64,000 bases of DNA from Oscarella lobularis (Eukaryota; Porifera; Homoscleromorpha; Homosclerophorida; Oscarellidae). Each line of letters starts with the position of its first letter. Within the stretch, counting starts at the first letter, position 1. Of this stretch, positions 1-11,890 are shown piece by piece. The stretch spans positions 124,001 to 188,000 of the forward strand of contig NC_089194.1 of assembly GCF_947507565.1 (NCBI RefSeq), in the 5' to 3' direction. The notes below the pieces were generated by a model. The model saw nothing but the letters and a program-made list of their open reading frames with translations. It was not told the origin of the DNA and searched no databases. The translations under genes were made by a program, and so were the position numbers.

Positions 1-3000
1 ATGTCGATTGACAGAAAAAATATTGATGGAATACGTGATTTCGTCGGAAAGAGAAGGAAACACATCTGTTAGGACTCTGACGAGAAGCAGATACCGTCCG
101 ACACTGACACTTTTAACCAAAGCCACGTGTCCAGTTGTACGATTGACGACGAAACTCCTGTTGAAATCCCTTCCATGTATAGAATAATGTAACGGTGTTG
201 GGATGACTGAACGTGCTTGTCTCCACGGTTGAATTACAAAGGGTAGGGGCTTGTCTTCAGCAACATCAATAGAGATTACTTTAAGCGGACCAAACGAAGG
301 TATTTTGGTCCCGTTTGTCGCGACGGCAAGATAAAGGCTGCCAACGACTTTTCGAGAGCGATTGAACGGATTCTCCGCAACAACGTCGAGAACAGCAAAG
401 GAGGCCGGAAACGCTCTGGCTAAAGACAGTTCTCCAGTAATACTGTTAATTGAAAAGTAGAGAGACGACTGCAGGCTTTGATCATTTATCGGACCACGTA
501 GCCACCAGGAGTGAAAGTATGGTAACATTCGGTATTCAACCGCAGCATTTGTCCCGGAATCGGCGTGCACAGCGTAAACGGTTGCGATAGTGTTGTTGAC
601 AAGCATTACAGAGCGACTGCGAAGAGTGACATAATATGGACTTTCGTCAAACATGGGCAAATTGTCGTCAACGTCGACGAGTGTCACAGTTAACGTAGTC
701 ACGCTGAATAGGTAACGACGTTGAGCTCTACGGTACTCCGCCTGAACGTATAAGACATACTGGCGATTAGCCTCATAGTCGAGTTGTCCGCATTTCGACA
801 CATTGCCAGTTAATGAGTCAATGTAAAAGGCTCTAGCTTTCGGATCGATCCAAACTAGGTTGTAAATAACAGGCATGTAGCCACGAGCACGAATTTGCAC
901 AAAGGCTTTATGATCGTTTAGATCTTTTCGAATAGTAACAGCGTAAGATGATTGAGAGAACTGCGGTCTTTCCTCATAGATGTCAATCACTTGGATTTCC
1001 AAGTAGGCAGTCGACGTTGCGTTTCCAATAGAGGCAACAAAGCCTACTTTATGATTTTGTTGCTTCTCGTAATCCAAAGTTTTGCACGATAAAACGCCAG
1101 TTGTACAGTTGATAGTAAACCGAATCGAATCAGTGTCTGAAGTCAGTTGAAAATGAAGAGACCTGTAGCCACCTTCGCTTCTGGTAGATGCAACCAGTGG
1201 CTGGAATAAATGCTTGTAAGGCCGGTTTTCCACAACTTTCGTCACGTAGGGAAGACCGAGAAATTGCGGTCGAAAACCTGGTTGAGCGACAAGGCAATCG
1301 ACAGTCTGTACTCGAATTAGAACAGACGACGGAAGTGAAGGCTCTCCTCGGTCTTTCACAGAAACAAGAAGATCGTAGAAGGGGGCTCCGTAAAAGGTGT
1401 CGCGTTTAGACGTGACGATCCCGTGGATGCTGTCAATGTCGAAGTAAGAATCATTGAGTTCGTATACTACCTGTCCTGCACCGCCTTCGTCCACATCGGA
1501 AGCCGAAACAACGGCAACTATCTCGTCTCCTTCCGTGCACCGCAAAACGATTCCACTGACGTAATCCGATCTCGCAGCTGGAGGGTTGTCATTCTCATCC
1601 AATACAACGACAATGATATTCATCTCCGAAACCAGTGAATCGACGCTATTGTCTTGCACCGTTAGAGTCAAATTGTACCACATCTTTAGCTCGCGATCCA
1701 TTTTTGCGAACGCTTGCAAGTCGCCAGTAGTTGAACTAACAGAAAACAAACCCATTCCACTGCCTCTGCTCAAGTAATAGTTCAAGACACTCTCAGCGTC
1801 GTTGTCTACAGCAGGAAGAGATGACATAAACGTTCCACAACAGACGCTTTCTGTCACGTTGAGAACCGCTAGAGATCGCCTAAAACGAGGGCGATAATGA
1901 TTGTATTGAGTGACATTGACAACAATTGTCACAGTGGCCGAGTGATAAGGCGGGGCACCGTCGGTGGTTTCAATGCGCAACACATACGAAGAACTCTCAA
2001 GAGGCCGAATAGAAGTCAAATCTCCCGTTTCAAGTCCCACTTTCCACGTCGAGCCGTCTCCTTGCAGACGATAAAATCTAAATTCTGTTCCTTCGTCCAA
2101 ATCCTCAGGTCGTAGTGTCATCAGTCTACCTCCCACAGGAAAATCCTTTCTTACGTTGACGTAGTAGCGACTGGTGGCAAACGTTGGAGCTTCGTCATTT
2201 ACGTCAAGCACAGTCAGACAAACGATTGCAGTTGAAGTTCGACGAGGGCTGCCGCAGTCCCATGCCTGGACATTGAACCGAATCTGGGAAATTCGCTCTC
2301 GATCAACAGTCGCGTTCAAGCGCACTACTCCGCTGGACACACCAATAGCAACGACTCCTCGTACGTCGTTAGCCAATGCGTACGTCAGAGCAGAACACCC
2401 ATCCGGATCAACCGCACTCACAGTTCCGATAACCGTTCCAACGTGGGCGCTCTCCAAAACTTTTAGGTCGTACGAAGATGAGGAAAAGACAGGCGCCAAC
2501 TCGTTGACGTTGCCAACGCTGACAAACCAAACGGCCGTCGTAGTCTTCTGAGGGAAACCCGAATCTCCAGCAATGACTGTGACATTATAGTCGCTTTGCT
2601 CTTCATAATCAAGTGGTGCTACGAGAGTCACAGTCCCGGTAACAGAGTCGATCTGAAAAGGTAGGAAATTGGGGCTTGCTTCCACGAATTTGTAGCGCAC
2701 CAACGCAGTGCATCCAAAATCTGCATCAATGGCAGTTATTGTCGTCAAAGAAAGACCAACAACAGCATCCTCAGCTACAGTGGGAAAAAGCCTACGGAAA
2801 ACCGGAGCGTTTTGATTCACATCATTCACTTGGACAGAAAATAAGAACACTGTTGAATGAAGCCCGTCGCTAACGTTAACTTGAATGTCATAGGAAGGAA
2901 AATTTGCAGTGAGTAGACTCTGCGTCAAAGAAAGCAGTCCGCTGCGACGATTGCATATGCAGAAAGGAACAGGCCTCGTTGTCACTAGTGAATAAGTCAA

Positions 3001-5680
3001 AAGGTCTGCGTCTTCATCTGTAGCAATGACAGTTATAACAGCACTTCCAACAGACGCACGCTGAGACAAGAAGACCCGACTTGGCGTAAGACGAGAGATC
3101 AGAGGGGAGTGATCATTGGCATTCAAAATGGAGATAGTCACGTCCACATGTCGAGTTCTTTGAACCGCTCCAAAAGTATCTGAGGCTGTCACAATCAGAT
3201 GATATATTTTCTTCAATTCATAGTCAACGACATCGTTCAACGTAATAATTCCTCCTTGATCTACGGAGAAGGCGCTGTTTACATTTCCATCAACGATTTC
3301 ATACGAGAGCTGTAAAGATTCCTGACTTGAAGCCGACAATTGACAAACTTCACTGCCAGAGGGCGCCGCTTCATTCACAGAAAACGCATATGAAGCATTT
3401 TTAAATGTTGGAACATGCAAAGATGCATCATAGACTGTGATGACAACATCAGATGAAGCGGAGTGACGTCCATCTGTTACATTTACCGATATCCTATAGA
3501 CTTTTGCTTGAAGCAAAGCGTTGACACCAACGTCACCGTCGCTGCTGACTATAAATGGAAGAACGCCGTCGCCGTCGTTTCTGACAAGCGCGTACGAGAG
3601 ATAATCCCCGTCTGCATCTTCGGCCGTCAAACGTGTCACTATTGAACCCAAAGAAGATACACTTGAAAATGACGGAGTGAAACGTCGAGTAAAGAATGGA
3701 ACATTGTCGTTTTCGTTGGAGACATTAACCTAAACTCTGGCTGAGCTGAGAAAGTGACATGAAGAGCGTACATTGGTAGCAAACACACCAAAAGAGAAGA
3801 CTCTGGTCTTCTCTGGTCTTCTCGTAGTCAAGCACAGAAGTGCTGAAAATTTGTCCCGTTGCACTGTCAATACGAAAAGGATCGGTCATATTTGGACGAT
3901 TGAAAAACAGACGATAGGACATCAAACTGTTTACACCGACGTCGTTGTCGTAAGCAAGCACATTTCCAACGTGAAACCCAGCCGGCTGATTCTCTCCAAT
4001 TACCATTCTGTAAACGCTTTGTGAGAAGACAGGTGGATTGTTGTTCTCATCCTTAACGTCAATCAGAAAGTTGGTCGAGTTTTCAAATTGACAATCAGAC
4101 ACTGTCACCGTTAAGTTGTACTTCTGCCATACACTTGCATCCAACGAGCGAGCCAAAACCAATACACCAGTATCGTGATGAATCTCAAAAGTCTTTTGAG
4201 AATTGCCGTCAGTTATGCTGTAATTGAGCAAAGCATTGAGTCCACTATCACCATCAGCTGCCATAACTCTAAGGACTGTTGTTCCAATCAAAACCGTTTC
4301 ACTGACAGATGCATGATAGGGAAGATTGCTAAAATGAGGACGATGATCATTCACATCTGAGACAGTAAATACAACAGTCTCAGTAGTCTCAAGCGGAGGA
4401 TTCCCACGATCTGTTACTCTTATAAGCAGGCGGTACTGCGGAACAGATTCCCTATCCAGCATCGTCGCCGTTTCAACATCATAGAACGACGATTGCCATT
4501 GTGCCGCCTTAGACGCTGATTTCCGTCTAATATAAAACGTCCCTTGATCATTGCCTTGTTCTATTCTAACATCGACGTCTTGATCATCGGTAACTGTTAG
4601 GTAAGCGACAACAAATCCAAGATAAGCATCCTCTGAAACAAGACCCTCGCTCTTTGTCCCCGCCGCTCGCTTGAACCTGACGGAGAGCAACGGAGAATGC
4701 CAGTTACTTTCACTAATATGAACGGTAACATTGACTAGTACACTGCGCCTGACAAGGCCGCGATCCGAAGCCTTCACTTGAAAACGATGAGTTTGACTTC
4801 CACGTTTCCTAATACTCCCTCTGACCAAAAGAACGCCTGTAGAAAAGTCAACAGAAAAAAACGACGAGCCGTTGAGAGAATAGTGCACTTCTCCATTGGG
4901 ACCTATATCCGTATCATGAGCAAACACTTGGCCAACAAACGCTCTCAGTTCAGCCGCTTCAGATATAGAGAAAGTATAGTTGTCTCGATCAAAACCAGGT
5001 GCGTTGTCATTCACGTCATCAACGCCCACAATCACTTGGACACGCGTCGAAAAAACGCCGTCGTACGCCTCAACGAGCAGTCGATATTCGATTCGTGTCT
5101 CGCGATCGAGCGATCCAACGAGATAAACATCACCTAAAGCAAAACGTCCAATCATCGAAGAGCGAATAGCAAACACTTCCGGTGACGTCATCAAACGAAA
5201 GTCGACGTTTCCCTTCGTATCCTCGTCGAATGCGACGACCGATGCGACGTGCGTTCCAAGCGGCGAATTTTCGTCGAGAAAGGCGTTGACTGGATCGGAT
5301 ACTGCAAAAACAGGCGAATTGTCGTTCTCGTCGATGATCGACACTCGAACGAGACAGACGCTTTGAATGATGCCCTGCGGCACCCTCATACAACGAATAA
5401 CGACGTCGATGCTCGAAGAAGCTTCGTAATCGAGGCCCAGTCGCGCGAGAACGACGCCATTTTGGAGCTTGAACAAAGTCGCGATGTTTTCCGTTTTCTC
5501 GCCTGCGTCGTGGAGCGAACAGTTGACGAAGTTTCTGCTTTGACTGAAAAACGACGAGAGATTCGCCACGAATGCGTTGGGAGCGTTCTCGCGGACGTTC
5601 GACGATCGAATGCACGCTGCGCTTAGCATTGCGCTGAGATACGCAACAGCGAATGCTACAATGAAGCTCAGGCGAAGCAT
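1..5680 (-). CDS. Giant cadherin (FAT/dachsous/protocadherin-like), N-terminal part
   Basis: The gene starts at 5680 with a hydrophobic signal peptide (about residues 1-22) and runs off the window at position 1. I count about 16 or more consecutive cadherin repeats. Each ends near a DxND-type linker (for example DENDNSPVF, DVNDNAPGF, DVNDHRPHF, NENDNVPFF, DVNDEAPTF, DENDNPPA, DVDDNLPMF), and many carry the LDYE or LDRE motif. No transmembrane or cytoplasmic part lies in the window. The protein should mediate calcium-dependent adhesion or planar polarity at the cell surface. The reading frame is open from 1 to about 3729 and from about 3824 to 5680. Between these, in the sixth repeat, a 10-base tandem duplication (3804-3823) shifts the frame and a TAG lies at 3730-3732. 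A 55-base GT...AG stretch at 3730-3784 could instead be a small intron that restores the frame but removes the end of that repeat. Several linkers lack canonical calcium ligands. Family is certain; the subfamily and whether this copy is functional are open. Confidence 0.9.
3804..3823. repeat. 10-base tandem duplication inside the cadherin gene
   Basis: The plus strand reads TGGTCTTCTC twice in a row. Removing one unit restores an uninterrupted cadherin frame from LDYEKT into RVFSFGVFAT and on to SSARV, which then meets a TAG at 3730-3732 immediately before VNVSNENDN. Confidence 0.9.
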
Positions 5681-6142
5681 AGCGTTCAGTTACGCTGTGA
5701 AACGGTACCGCAGAAGCGCTGTAGAAAAAAATCCACGTGAGAAAGCAGCCGAGTAGACGCGCATGCCCAGTCTTTAATTGTCTGAGTTCACTACATTACA
5801 AATGCGCGGACTCCTGCCACATTCATAGACTTTAGGGATTGGGAACTAAGCAGTTCTAGTCGTAGATGCCTATGACATAATACTGTCTCCTCAATGGCCT
5901 TTGCTCACGGGCGGGATGTACGTCTTCTTTACCCATCAGGTAGTAAACGTGATCGTAGATATTCGTAGTACCTCGTTATTGACTCCTCAATCCTAATCCT
6001 ATATGAAAAACAATAAATAGAAGCATTTCCGCTATCTTACGGTGGGTTAGGTAGAGCAATTTTACAATACAGTGGCCACAAATATCGACATTCAGAAAAC
6101 ACTACAACATACAGAAAGCTCCAAACACCATAAGCACAGATT
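5681..6142. other. Intergenic stretch
   Basis: This lies upstream of the cadherin start and downstream of the stop of the channel-like gene, both on the minus strand. It should hold the cadherin promoter and the 3' UTR of the channel gene. I see no open reading frame of interest and no recognisable repeat. Confidence 0.5.
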
Positions 6143-8440
6143 CTAGGATTTTTTTGGTTTTTGAAATTCAAAACAAGCCCGGAAGAGTTTCAACGAACAA
6201 ACTTCATGAAAATCGATTTCTTTTTCTCCTTCCACATTTTCATTTTCTTCTTGCAGTATTACTTCCACTTCCACTTCTTTTTCTTCCTGTGACAGTGCCA
6301 GGATGTCGGTCTCAGAATGCGAACTCCTTGTTTCCTCGGTAATAGCTTCCTGTAATTAGATATGCAACGAAGATGTTGGTTATACAATGCTCTTACATAC
6401 CAGGTTTTTTTGGGATTGAGAGCATATCTCAATGCGATAAGAATTGGAAAACTTTTCTCCCTCTTTGAGTTGGGAGAACAAAACACGTACGGCTTGTCGA
6501 ACTAAAAATACCGTTAGGGCACCAGAAACAAAAACATTAAATTATACTCATTTCAACCGGACAAGAGCCCTCTTTATCTAACAGCATTACGATGACATAG
6601 TCAACTTTGTTGTCGTTTCCTAATATTTCAATAACAGAAGTTGCAATCTACACAACGACTGCTGAGATAACAGATAAATGTTGTAAAAAGTTGGATACCT
6701 GTGTAGAAACGTCAGTTCTTTTGTTATTCGAAAGAAAGCTTGGTATACGAATCACCTACAAAACAAGAATTTGCCACTTAACAATAGAAGATTCTAGGAC
6801 CATCTAACTTTAATTTCCAAATCTGTTTGTTCCTCATTTGTAAAAAAGCAAGCTTCCCTCACTCCGTTTGCTACTGCTTGACGTTGAGAAAATGGTTTCG
6901 AAAACTCTACTCTCCATCCTTCAGCGTCAAAGTCATACTCTCGGCTGGAACGTCCCTCATTACCTATTACGATGTTCTAGTAAAACAATTCCAATTGCAT
7001 CTCTTTATATACCCGACGATGAAATGTCATTGAGAAAACTAGAAATTTGACATTTGACGTCGACTGCCACCAACATCTGATTAAGTAACTAGAATCGATT
7101 GATCAGAAAGATTTATAAACACATTGCACTTTTCTGAATTTGAGTCCAACAGGATGAAGTAGTCCTTTCGAGCCACAATAAATAGCAACACCTGTGTTAA
7201 ATTCATTTTGCCCTTCGCCGTCTGAGACCCAGCTACTCAAAACGTACGGAAACAACTAGGAACAGATGCTAGAACTGTTGAGCGTAATGCATCAGTTATC
7301 CCCAACTACCTTATTTTTAGACACCTGATTAGTCTTCTCCAGTTTCTCCAAGGTCTCTGCTTTTCTCTTTTGCTCTTCGTCTCCTTTCAAAAATTTCTCT
7401 CGCAATTCCATTTCAGTTACAATGTCAGCAACAGTGTCGCATAGACCCCTGTCTAAATAGGAAAGAAGTACCAATAAGAAATGAAAATCGTTTTCAATTA
7501 TTAGAGATTTCTTCCACTTCTCGCATGGTTTGTACAATGCTAAATCAAGACTAACGCTGTAAGAAAATGCAGCTTTTCCTTTGTAACCAAGGACATCAGG
7601 ATACGATTTGCGAGTTAACCAGTAAATCCCAACGAGAGCAGCAACGGAGGCAATTACTAGACACGCCAAACTTATGATCCATAGAGGCAAAAACAAGGAA
7701 CTCAAGGATACGACACATGGCACTGATATGAGAGTCTCGTTTTGACAACGATTTCCGGTAAAACGATTTGCAGAGGCAGTTGTGTTTGGGTCCTGGCAAA
7801 ACAACTCGAATTGCTCAAACCAAGACCGAGCATAAACTTCACGATCGAGATTACAATCAAAATAACTTCCATGAAGATGAGAGTCAGAGACCCATGGCAA
7901 GTATGCAACTAGAGTCGCAACAAAGAAGGCTAGGGCAAAACCCAATTGAACCCAAAGCTTGATGAGGGAGCTCTTTCGAAGCAGCGTTGATTTAGTGTAC
8001 CTAGAAATAAGATGGTCGACAAAGCTTCTTGATTGCAAATCGTAAAGCTTGGTGCGGTTGCTCTTTAGGCGAGTCAGTTGGGATGTCATTCGCAGAAACG
8101 TTTCCAAATGAGGCCCTGCTACTCTGAGCCACACAAGATGAGGTATAGAGAGGAATAAGAATTCGCCGAGGAAGAAGAGAACCAACGCTCTTAGAAGTGT
8201 CACTTCACCAGAGCAGAAACTGTTGACAAACTTCGTTTGGCCTTTTGTGAGCTCATTCGGAATAAGACAACTGACGTCTCCTCCGCGAGATGCTAAATCT
8301 TCGCCAACTGCTATGCCAAATAAGGTTAGGATAAGGAAAGAAACAAACGAAATCGCCTTGTCCCAGAGCGGCGACTCGAATTGAACTGAAGGGCCTTTGC
8401 CAAACTGATCTTTTGCTTCTGAGAGCGCTACTGGAAGCAT
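6143..8440 (-). CDS. LRRC8/pannexin-like four-TM channel protein without LRRs
   Basis: Exon 1 (7310-8440) encodes about 377 residues with four hydrophobic spans near residues 29-46, 83-105, 165-185 and 245-275. Two extracellular loops each carry cysteines. The start MLPV and the segment NDFHFLLVLLSYLDR after TM4 resemble the LRRC8 pannexin-like domain (MIPV... and NDFAFMLHLIDQYD). LRRC8 proteins form volume-regulated anion channels in the plasma membrane. Downstream exons by splice signals and phase are 7192-7255, possibly 7013-7038, 6809-6976, 6699-6755, 6548-6647, 6401-6501 and 6143-6349, giving about 617 residues. The flanking introns are about 46-54 bases, except around the doubtful 26-base exon (36 and 153 bases). 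The C-terminal part shows no leucine-rich repeats, unlike LRRC8. It holds a region with WRVEFSKPFS and ends in a glutamate-rich tail of a type I do not recognise. The start codon lies 271 bases from the divergent start at 8712. Channel identity is inferred from topology and short similarities. Confidence 0.7.
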
Positions 8441-8711
8441 GATAGCGTATTGAATCGAGAAAGGAGACCCTTGGGGAACACTGTTGAAGTCTTTTACGGT
8501 GCCGTGAAGCAGATGACGTCACGTTTCGATTGTTTCACACCGACACGTAACCTAGGAATTGTGGGTAAGCAATGAGCCGTTCCAGCCCAAAAACGGTTCT
8601 CAGTAAATTAAATGTGAGCAGAAGAGATTCAAAGGCTTCTAACTAAGCTAATAGCGCTATAAATAGATTGTAATATCAACCAGAGGGAGGAGCCTCAGAT
8701 CGTACTCAAAG
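8441..8711. promoter_or_regulatory. Divergent promoter between channel-like and glycosidase-like genes
   Basis: The 271 bases separate the minus-strand start at 8440 from the plus-strand start at 8712. A TATA-like box TATAAATA lies at 8658-8665, about 50 bases before the plus start. A TGACGTCACG site (CRE-like) lies near 8513-8522, about 75 bases from the minus start. Regulatory function is inferred from position. Confidence 0.5.
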
Positions 8712-10317
8712 ATGTTCGTTTGTTTTTGCTTTCTATCTGCCCTAGTTGTGGCATACGGAGGACCAAGATATCCTCTCTACGCTATCTCGTCAAAGCCATC
8801 AGAGACCACGGATGCTGATATCGAAATCATTGCTTCGAATTTCACCTACATTCATGGGAAATTCAATTCTGACCAACTTCAGAAGATGAGTCAAAGAATT
8901 CAGGCAGTATCGTACATCAATTCCGAAGTAGTCGAGGCGGACCTGCTAGAACAATCAGGCCGTTTCAACGCTTCCTATTACTCAGCAGGTCAATTAGTCC
9001 AGAGTCTCGACAAGGACTCCACATCATTCCTTTATCAGCCGGCTTCGAAGGTACCTGTTTTGATCTCGAGTACCACGTCGTTGAACGAAAGTGTGAATTC
9101 GACCAATTACGTCATCTTCGTGAGAATTGACAGCGAACTAATGAAAATCATCGACGTCGATTCAAAGGAAAAAAATGGCAGTTATCTTATTAAAGTAGTA
9201 CGTGGGTTCGAAAACACTAAAAGAATTGAGCACAGAAGTGGAGCAACGGTCTTCGGTCCTGTCTATAATTCAAATCGTAAGTGAAAATAAGGCAATACGC
9301 CTCTGACTCAAGCTTCTTAAATTAGGCTCACCAGGAAAAAGCGGAAAACTTTCTTACATGATCGATCCATCTGGACAATTGGCTGTGGACATCCTCGTGA
9401 ATCATACGTTGTCCGCCGTCAACGCAGGGTACAATGGCTCTTGGTTCGATTTGTTTTCTGCAGGGGAGAACAACGCTGTGGACATGGGCGGTGCTAATGT
9501 CAAAACCTACTGGAACTTCGCAAAAGGCCAAACCTATACCAAAGACGACTTCGTCTTGGCGCAGCAGCATAGACTCACAACCGTCTTCACTGCGACGCAG
9601 AAAATCCTGGGCAAATACCCCGCTATTTTAGCGAACAACATGCACGGATGCTGGTACAGTGACAAAGGCGACTGCAAAAAGTTGGTGGTACAATCTGCAA
9701 ACTTTCGACCCCTAGACGGATATTGCATGGAAAACTTTGCCGGATACGAGTCAGCGGAAAATGGAGGCTGCCAAGGAAAAATTGACCTCTATTACCAGCC
9801 ATTTGACAAGTGGCTTTACAACGTCCAAGTCATAATGGATGCTGCCCAAAAGAACTTGTCCGGTTTTCCTATGATCGGATCAGCTGGTTGTCAGTCGGTT
9901 GGGCTAGAAATAATAGGCGGCCCTGCTAGAGATAAATACGAAGCGTATGCCTATGCGAGTTATCTACTTGCCGTTTCAAACTCAAGTGGCAAGACTCGAC
10001 TCGGTATACCCGCCTTTTATACGAACGGATCAGTGAGGTACGCCCACGTCAATCGTAGGTACTTTTGGCCTATTGGACAACCGTTGGAGCACGCCAAAAA
10101 CGTTACGGAATATCAGACAAAACTAAAAGGGCATATATCGTTTGTGAGGTCGTTTACCGGAGGAATAGTTGTCGTCAATCCTAGCAACACGACCGACACT
10201 AATTTTCCTCTTGGGGGCAAGTACATTGATCCCAACACAAAGGAATCATTAACGGTTCTGAACGTTGGAAAGCAGTCTGGTTATATACTGCTCAAGGACA
10301 AATTCATTTTTTCATAG
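8712..10317 (+). CDS. Secreted glycoside-hydrolase-like protein (putative TIM barrel)
   Basis: There are two exons, 8712-9276 and 9326-10317, separated by a 49-base GTAAGT...TTAG intron with matching phase. The product has 518 residues. It begins with a signal peptide (about residues 1-16, ending near AYG), and the mature protein has many NxS/T sites, so it should be secreted. The C-terminal two thirds contain NAGYNGSWFDLFSAGEN, YWNFAKGQ and MENFAGYES. These look like beta-strand ends carrying acidic residues in a TIM-barrel hydrolase, similar in style to the hypothetical glycosyl hydrolase 15-like group. I cannot assign a substrate. The reading frame is intact. A polyadenylation signal AATAAA follows the stop by about 70 bases (near 10391). 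The gene itself is well supported; the enzyme class is only a guess. Confidence 0.85.
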
Positions 10318-10410
10318 TCTAAGTGTGTGTGCTTCAAAAAAATGTGTACTCAAATAATGATGATAGTAATGACGCTGTCTCGGATGAAGGAAATAAAAAG
10401 CGTAAGCATT

Positions 10411-10563
10411 ATCTTTTCAAGCGTATAATATTGAAGAGCGTGGACAAAAGCTCTTCAAGCGTATAATATTGAAGAGCGTGGATCATAGCTCTTCAAGCGT
10501 ATTATATTGAAGAGCGTGGACCAATTAAAGCTCTTCAAGCGTATAATATTGAAGAGCGTGGAC
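10411..10563. repeat. Four tandem copies of a hairpin-forming unit
   Basis: Four units of about 32-40 bases each contain CTCTTCAA, then GCGTATAATA, then TTGAAGAG, then CGTGGA. The first and third blocks are reverse complements, so every unit can fold into an 8-bp hairpin. The copies are nearly identical and differ mainly in the spacer after GTGGA. The array lies between the glycosidase-like gene and the methyltransferase cluster. Confidence 0.9.
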
Positions 10564-10838
10564 CTCAAGTGCAATAATCTCAATCGAATACAGCTTACTA
10601 GACAGAGAGAATTGAAGGATGAAGCGAGATGCATCGCTTGATCAACGTGTAGAAAATGATTGTGATAGAGATTATGTCGTCGAATCGTTCAAGAGCGTTC
10701 CGGCGCCGACGAGTCGTGTTTGAAGACCGCCTGGTGAATGATAGAGAGTGGATCGGCATTCTAGCGTCCTTTCGATGTTCTAAACCGATCATTGACGAGA
10801 AAATGAGACAAAGTAGTAGGAGAAGGCGCACGTTAGCA

Positions 10839-11605
10839 ATGTCGGCCTCGAACTACGATCGCTTCGCGCAGTACATGCAGAACTCGGTCGGGCCGAAGTT
10901 TCTCGATGAAGCTTTGCATCCGCAGAGCGGCAATCGCGCTCTGGATTTCGGCTGCGGCACGGGAAACACGACGATAGAGATGGCAGAGCGAATCGGGCCT
11001 ACCGGTTTTCTCGTGGGAGTAGATCCGAACGAAGATCGCATAAGCATCGCTCAAACTCGTCTCCAAGACAAGGATAACGTGAAAATCGTACACGGTTCGA
11101 CGAAAGAAGCGGCCCAGTATGCACCCTATGACGTCATCTTTTCCAATTACGTTATGCACTGGATTCCCGCGCAGGAACACGCAGTGACATTCAGAAATAT
11201 CTACGATATGCTTAAACCGGGAGGACGATTTGGTTTCACAACAATAGAAAGGGATCTTCCGGGTTACATTCACGATTTGTCTGCAAGCCAGTATGAAAAC
11301 TCATATGAAAATTTCCTCGTGGCTGTTGGTTGGTCGTTGCGGCCGTTAGCCGACTGGACGAAACTTCTCAAAGAAACCGGTTCGAAATCGTTTATGCTGT
11401 GGATGAAGTAAGGCCGTGCTTTTTTCCAACTGACGAAGCTCTGCTTACGTGGTGGGAAGCAACGTGTATGGGACGCTTTAGTGCTGCCAGAGTGTTAGAG
11501 AATGGAGAAGAGAACGAGAGAGTTTTGAGAAAGTACGGTTGGAAAAGAAATGAACCTGTTGCTACTAATAGCATTCATATTGACGTTGTGATCAGGAAGC
11601 CTTAG
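10839..11605 (+). pseudogene. SAM-dependent methyltransferase, copy 1, frameshifted
   Basis: From the ATG at 10839 the frame encodes a class I methyltransferase of the trans-aconitate or juvenile-hormone-acid type, with SAM motif I LDFGCGTGN, acidic motif VGVDPNEDRI and motif LKPGGRFGF. Near 11380 the frame breaks by one base. The sequence then continues in the next frame with FEIVYAVDEVRPCFFPTDEALLTWWEAT and the normal C-terminus, stopping at 11605. The intact paralogue at 12487-13272 has GFEIVF at the same point, so one base appears to be missing after the ACC GG codons. I chose 10839 because it matches the paralogue's start (MSASNYDRF against MASRASDYG). This is either a recent pseudogene or a single-base sequence error. 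The frame upstream of 10839 is open but has no counterpart in the paralogues. Confidence 0.85.
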
Positions 11606-11890
11606 AGCTATCTCTTTGACCAGCTGACGCTCTTTTTTTCTTAGAGCTAGCGTCAGCTGTAGACCATCTTTTTTCCAATACACAAAATACTATCTTCATG
11701 CTTTTTAGATTAGAGGCTAGCGTCAGCTGTATAGGCCAGCTGACTCCATTGAGGGAATGGTATGTAGTATGATTATATAAAGGCGTTGACTTCTCTTGTC
11801 ATTTTCACTCAGCATCGAAGCATCATGACAACAGCTCATACGTCACACTACGAACGTTGGTCTCCGTGAGCCCAGCAATTAAATGCCCAG
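11437..11890 (+). repeat. Duplicated block, first copy (partner at 14779-15250)
   Basis: The last about 170 coding bases of methyltransferase copy 1, its downstream spacer, a TATA-containing promoter and the first about 55 coding bases of copy 2 are repeated at 14779-15250. The coding part differs at only about five positions, so the duplication is recent. Confidence 0.85.
11770..11824 (+). promoter_or_regulatory. TATA-type promoter of methyltransferase copy 2
   Basis: The stretch contains ATTATATAAAGGCGTTGAC about 40-50 bases before the ATG at 11825. Close relatives occur before the relic starts near 14480 (AGATAAAGGCATC) and 15150 (TACATAAAGGCGTTGAC). Conservation of this block among the copies supports a promoter. 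The nearby CCAGCTGAC motif recurs throughout the cluster. Confidence 0.5.

Noticed and set aside
5130-5626. Long open frames opposite and alongside the cadherin N-terminus
   Set aside because: They are shadows of the real minus-strand cadherin frame in arginine-rich alternative readings.
10411-10563. A CRISPR-like array
   Set aside because: Units are palindromic, spacers are very short and similar to each other, and the sequence is clearly animal DNA.
11370-11411. Programmed frameshift in methyltransferase copy 1
   Set aside because: There is no slippery heptamer or downstream structure that I can see, and the intact paralogue reads straight through, so a simple one-base loss or error is more likely.
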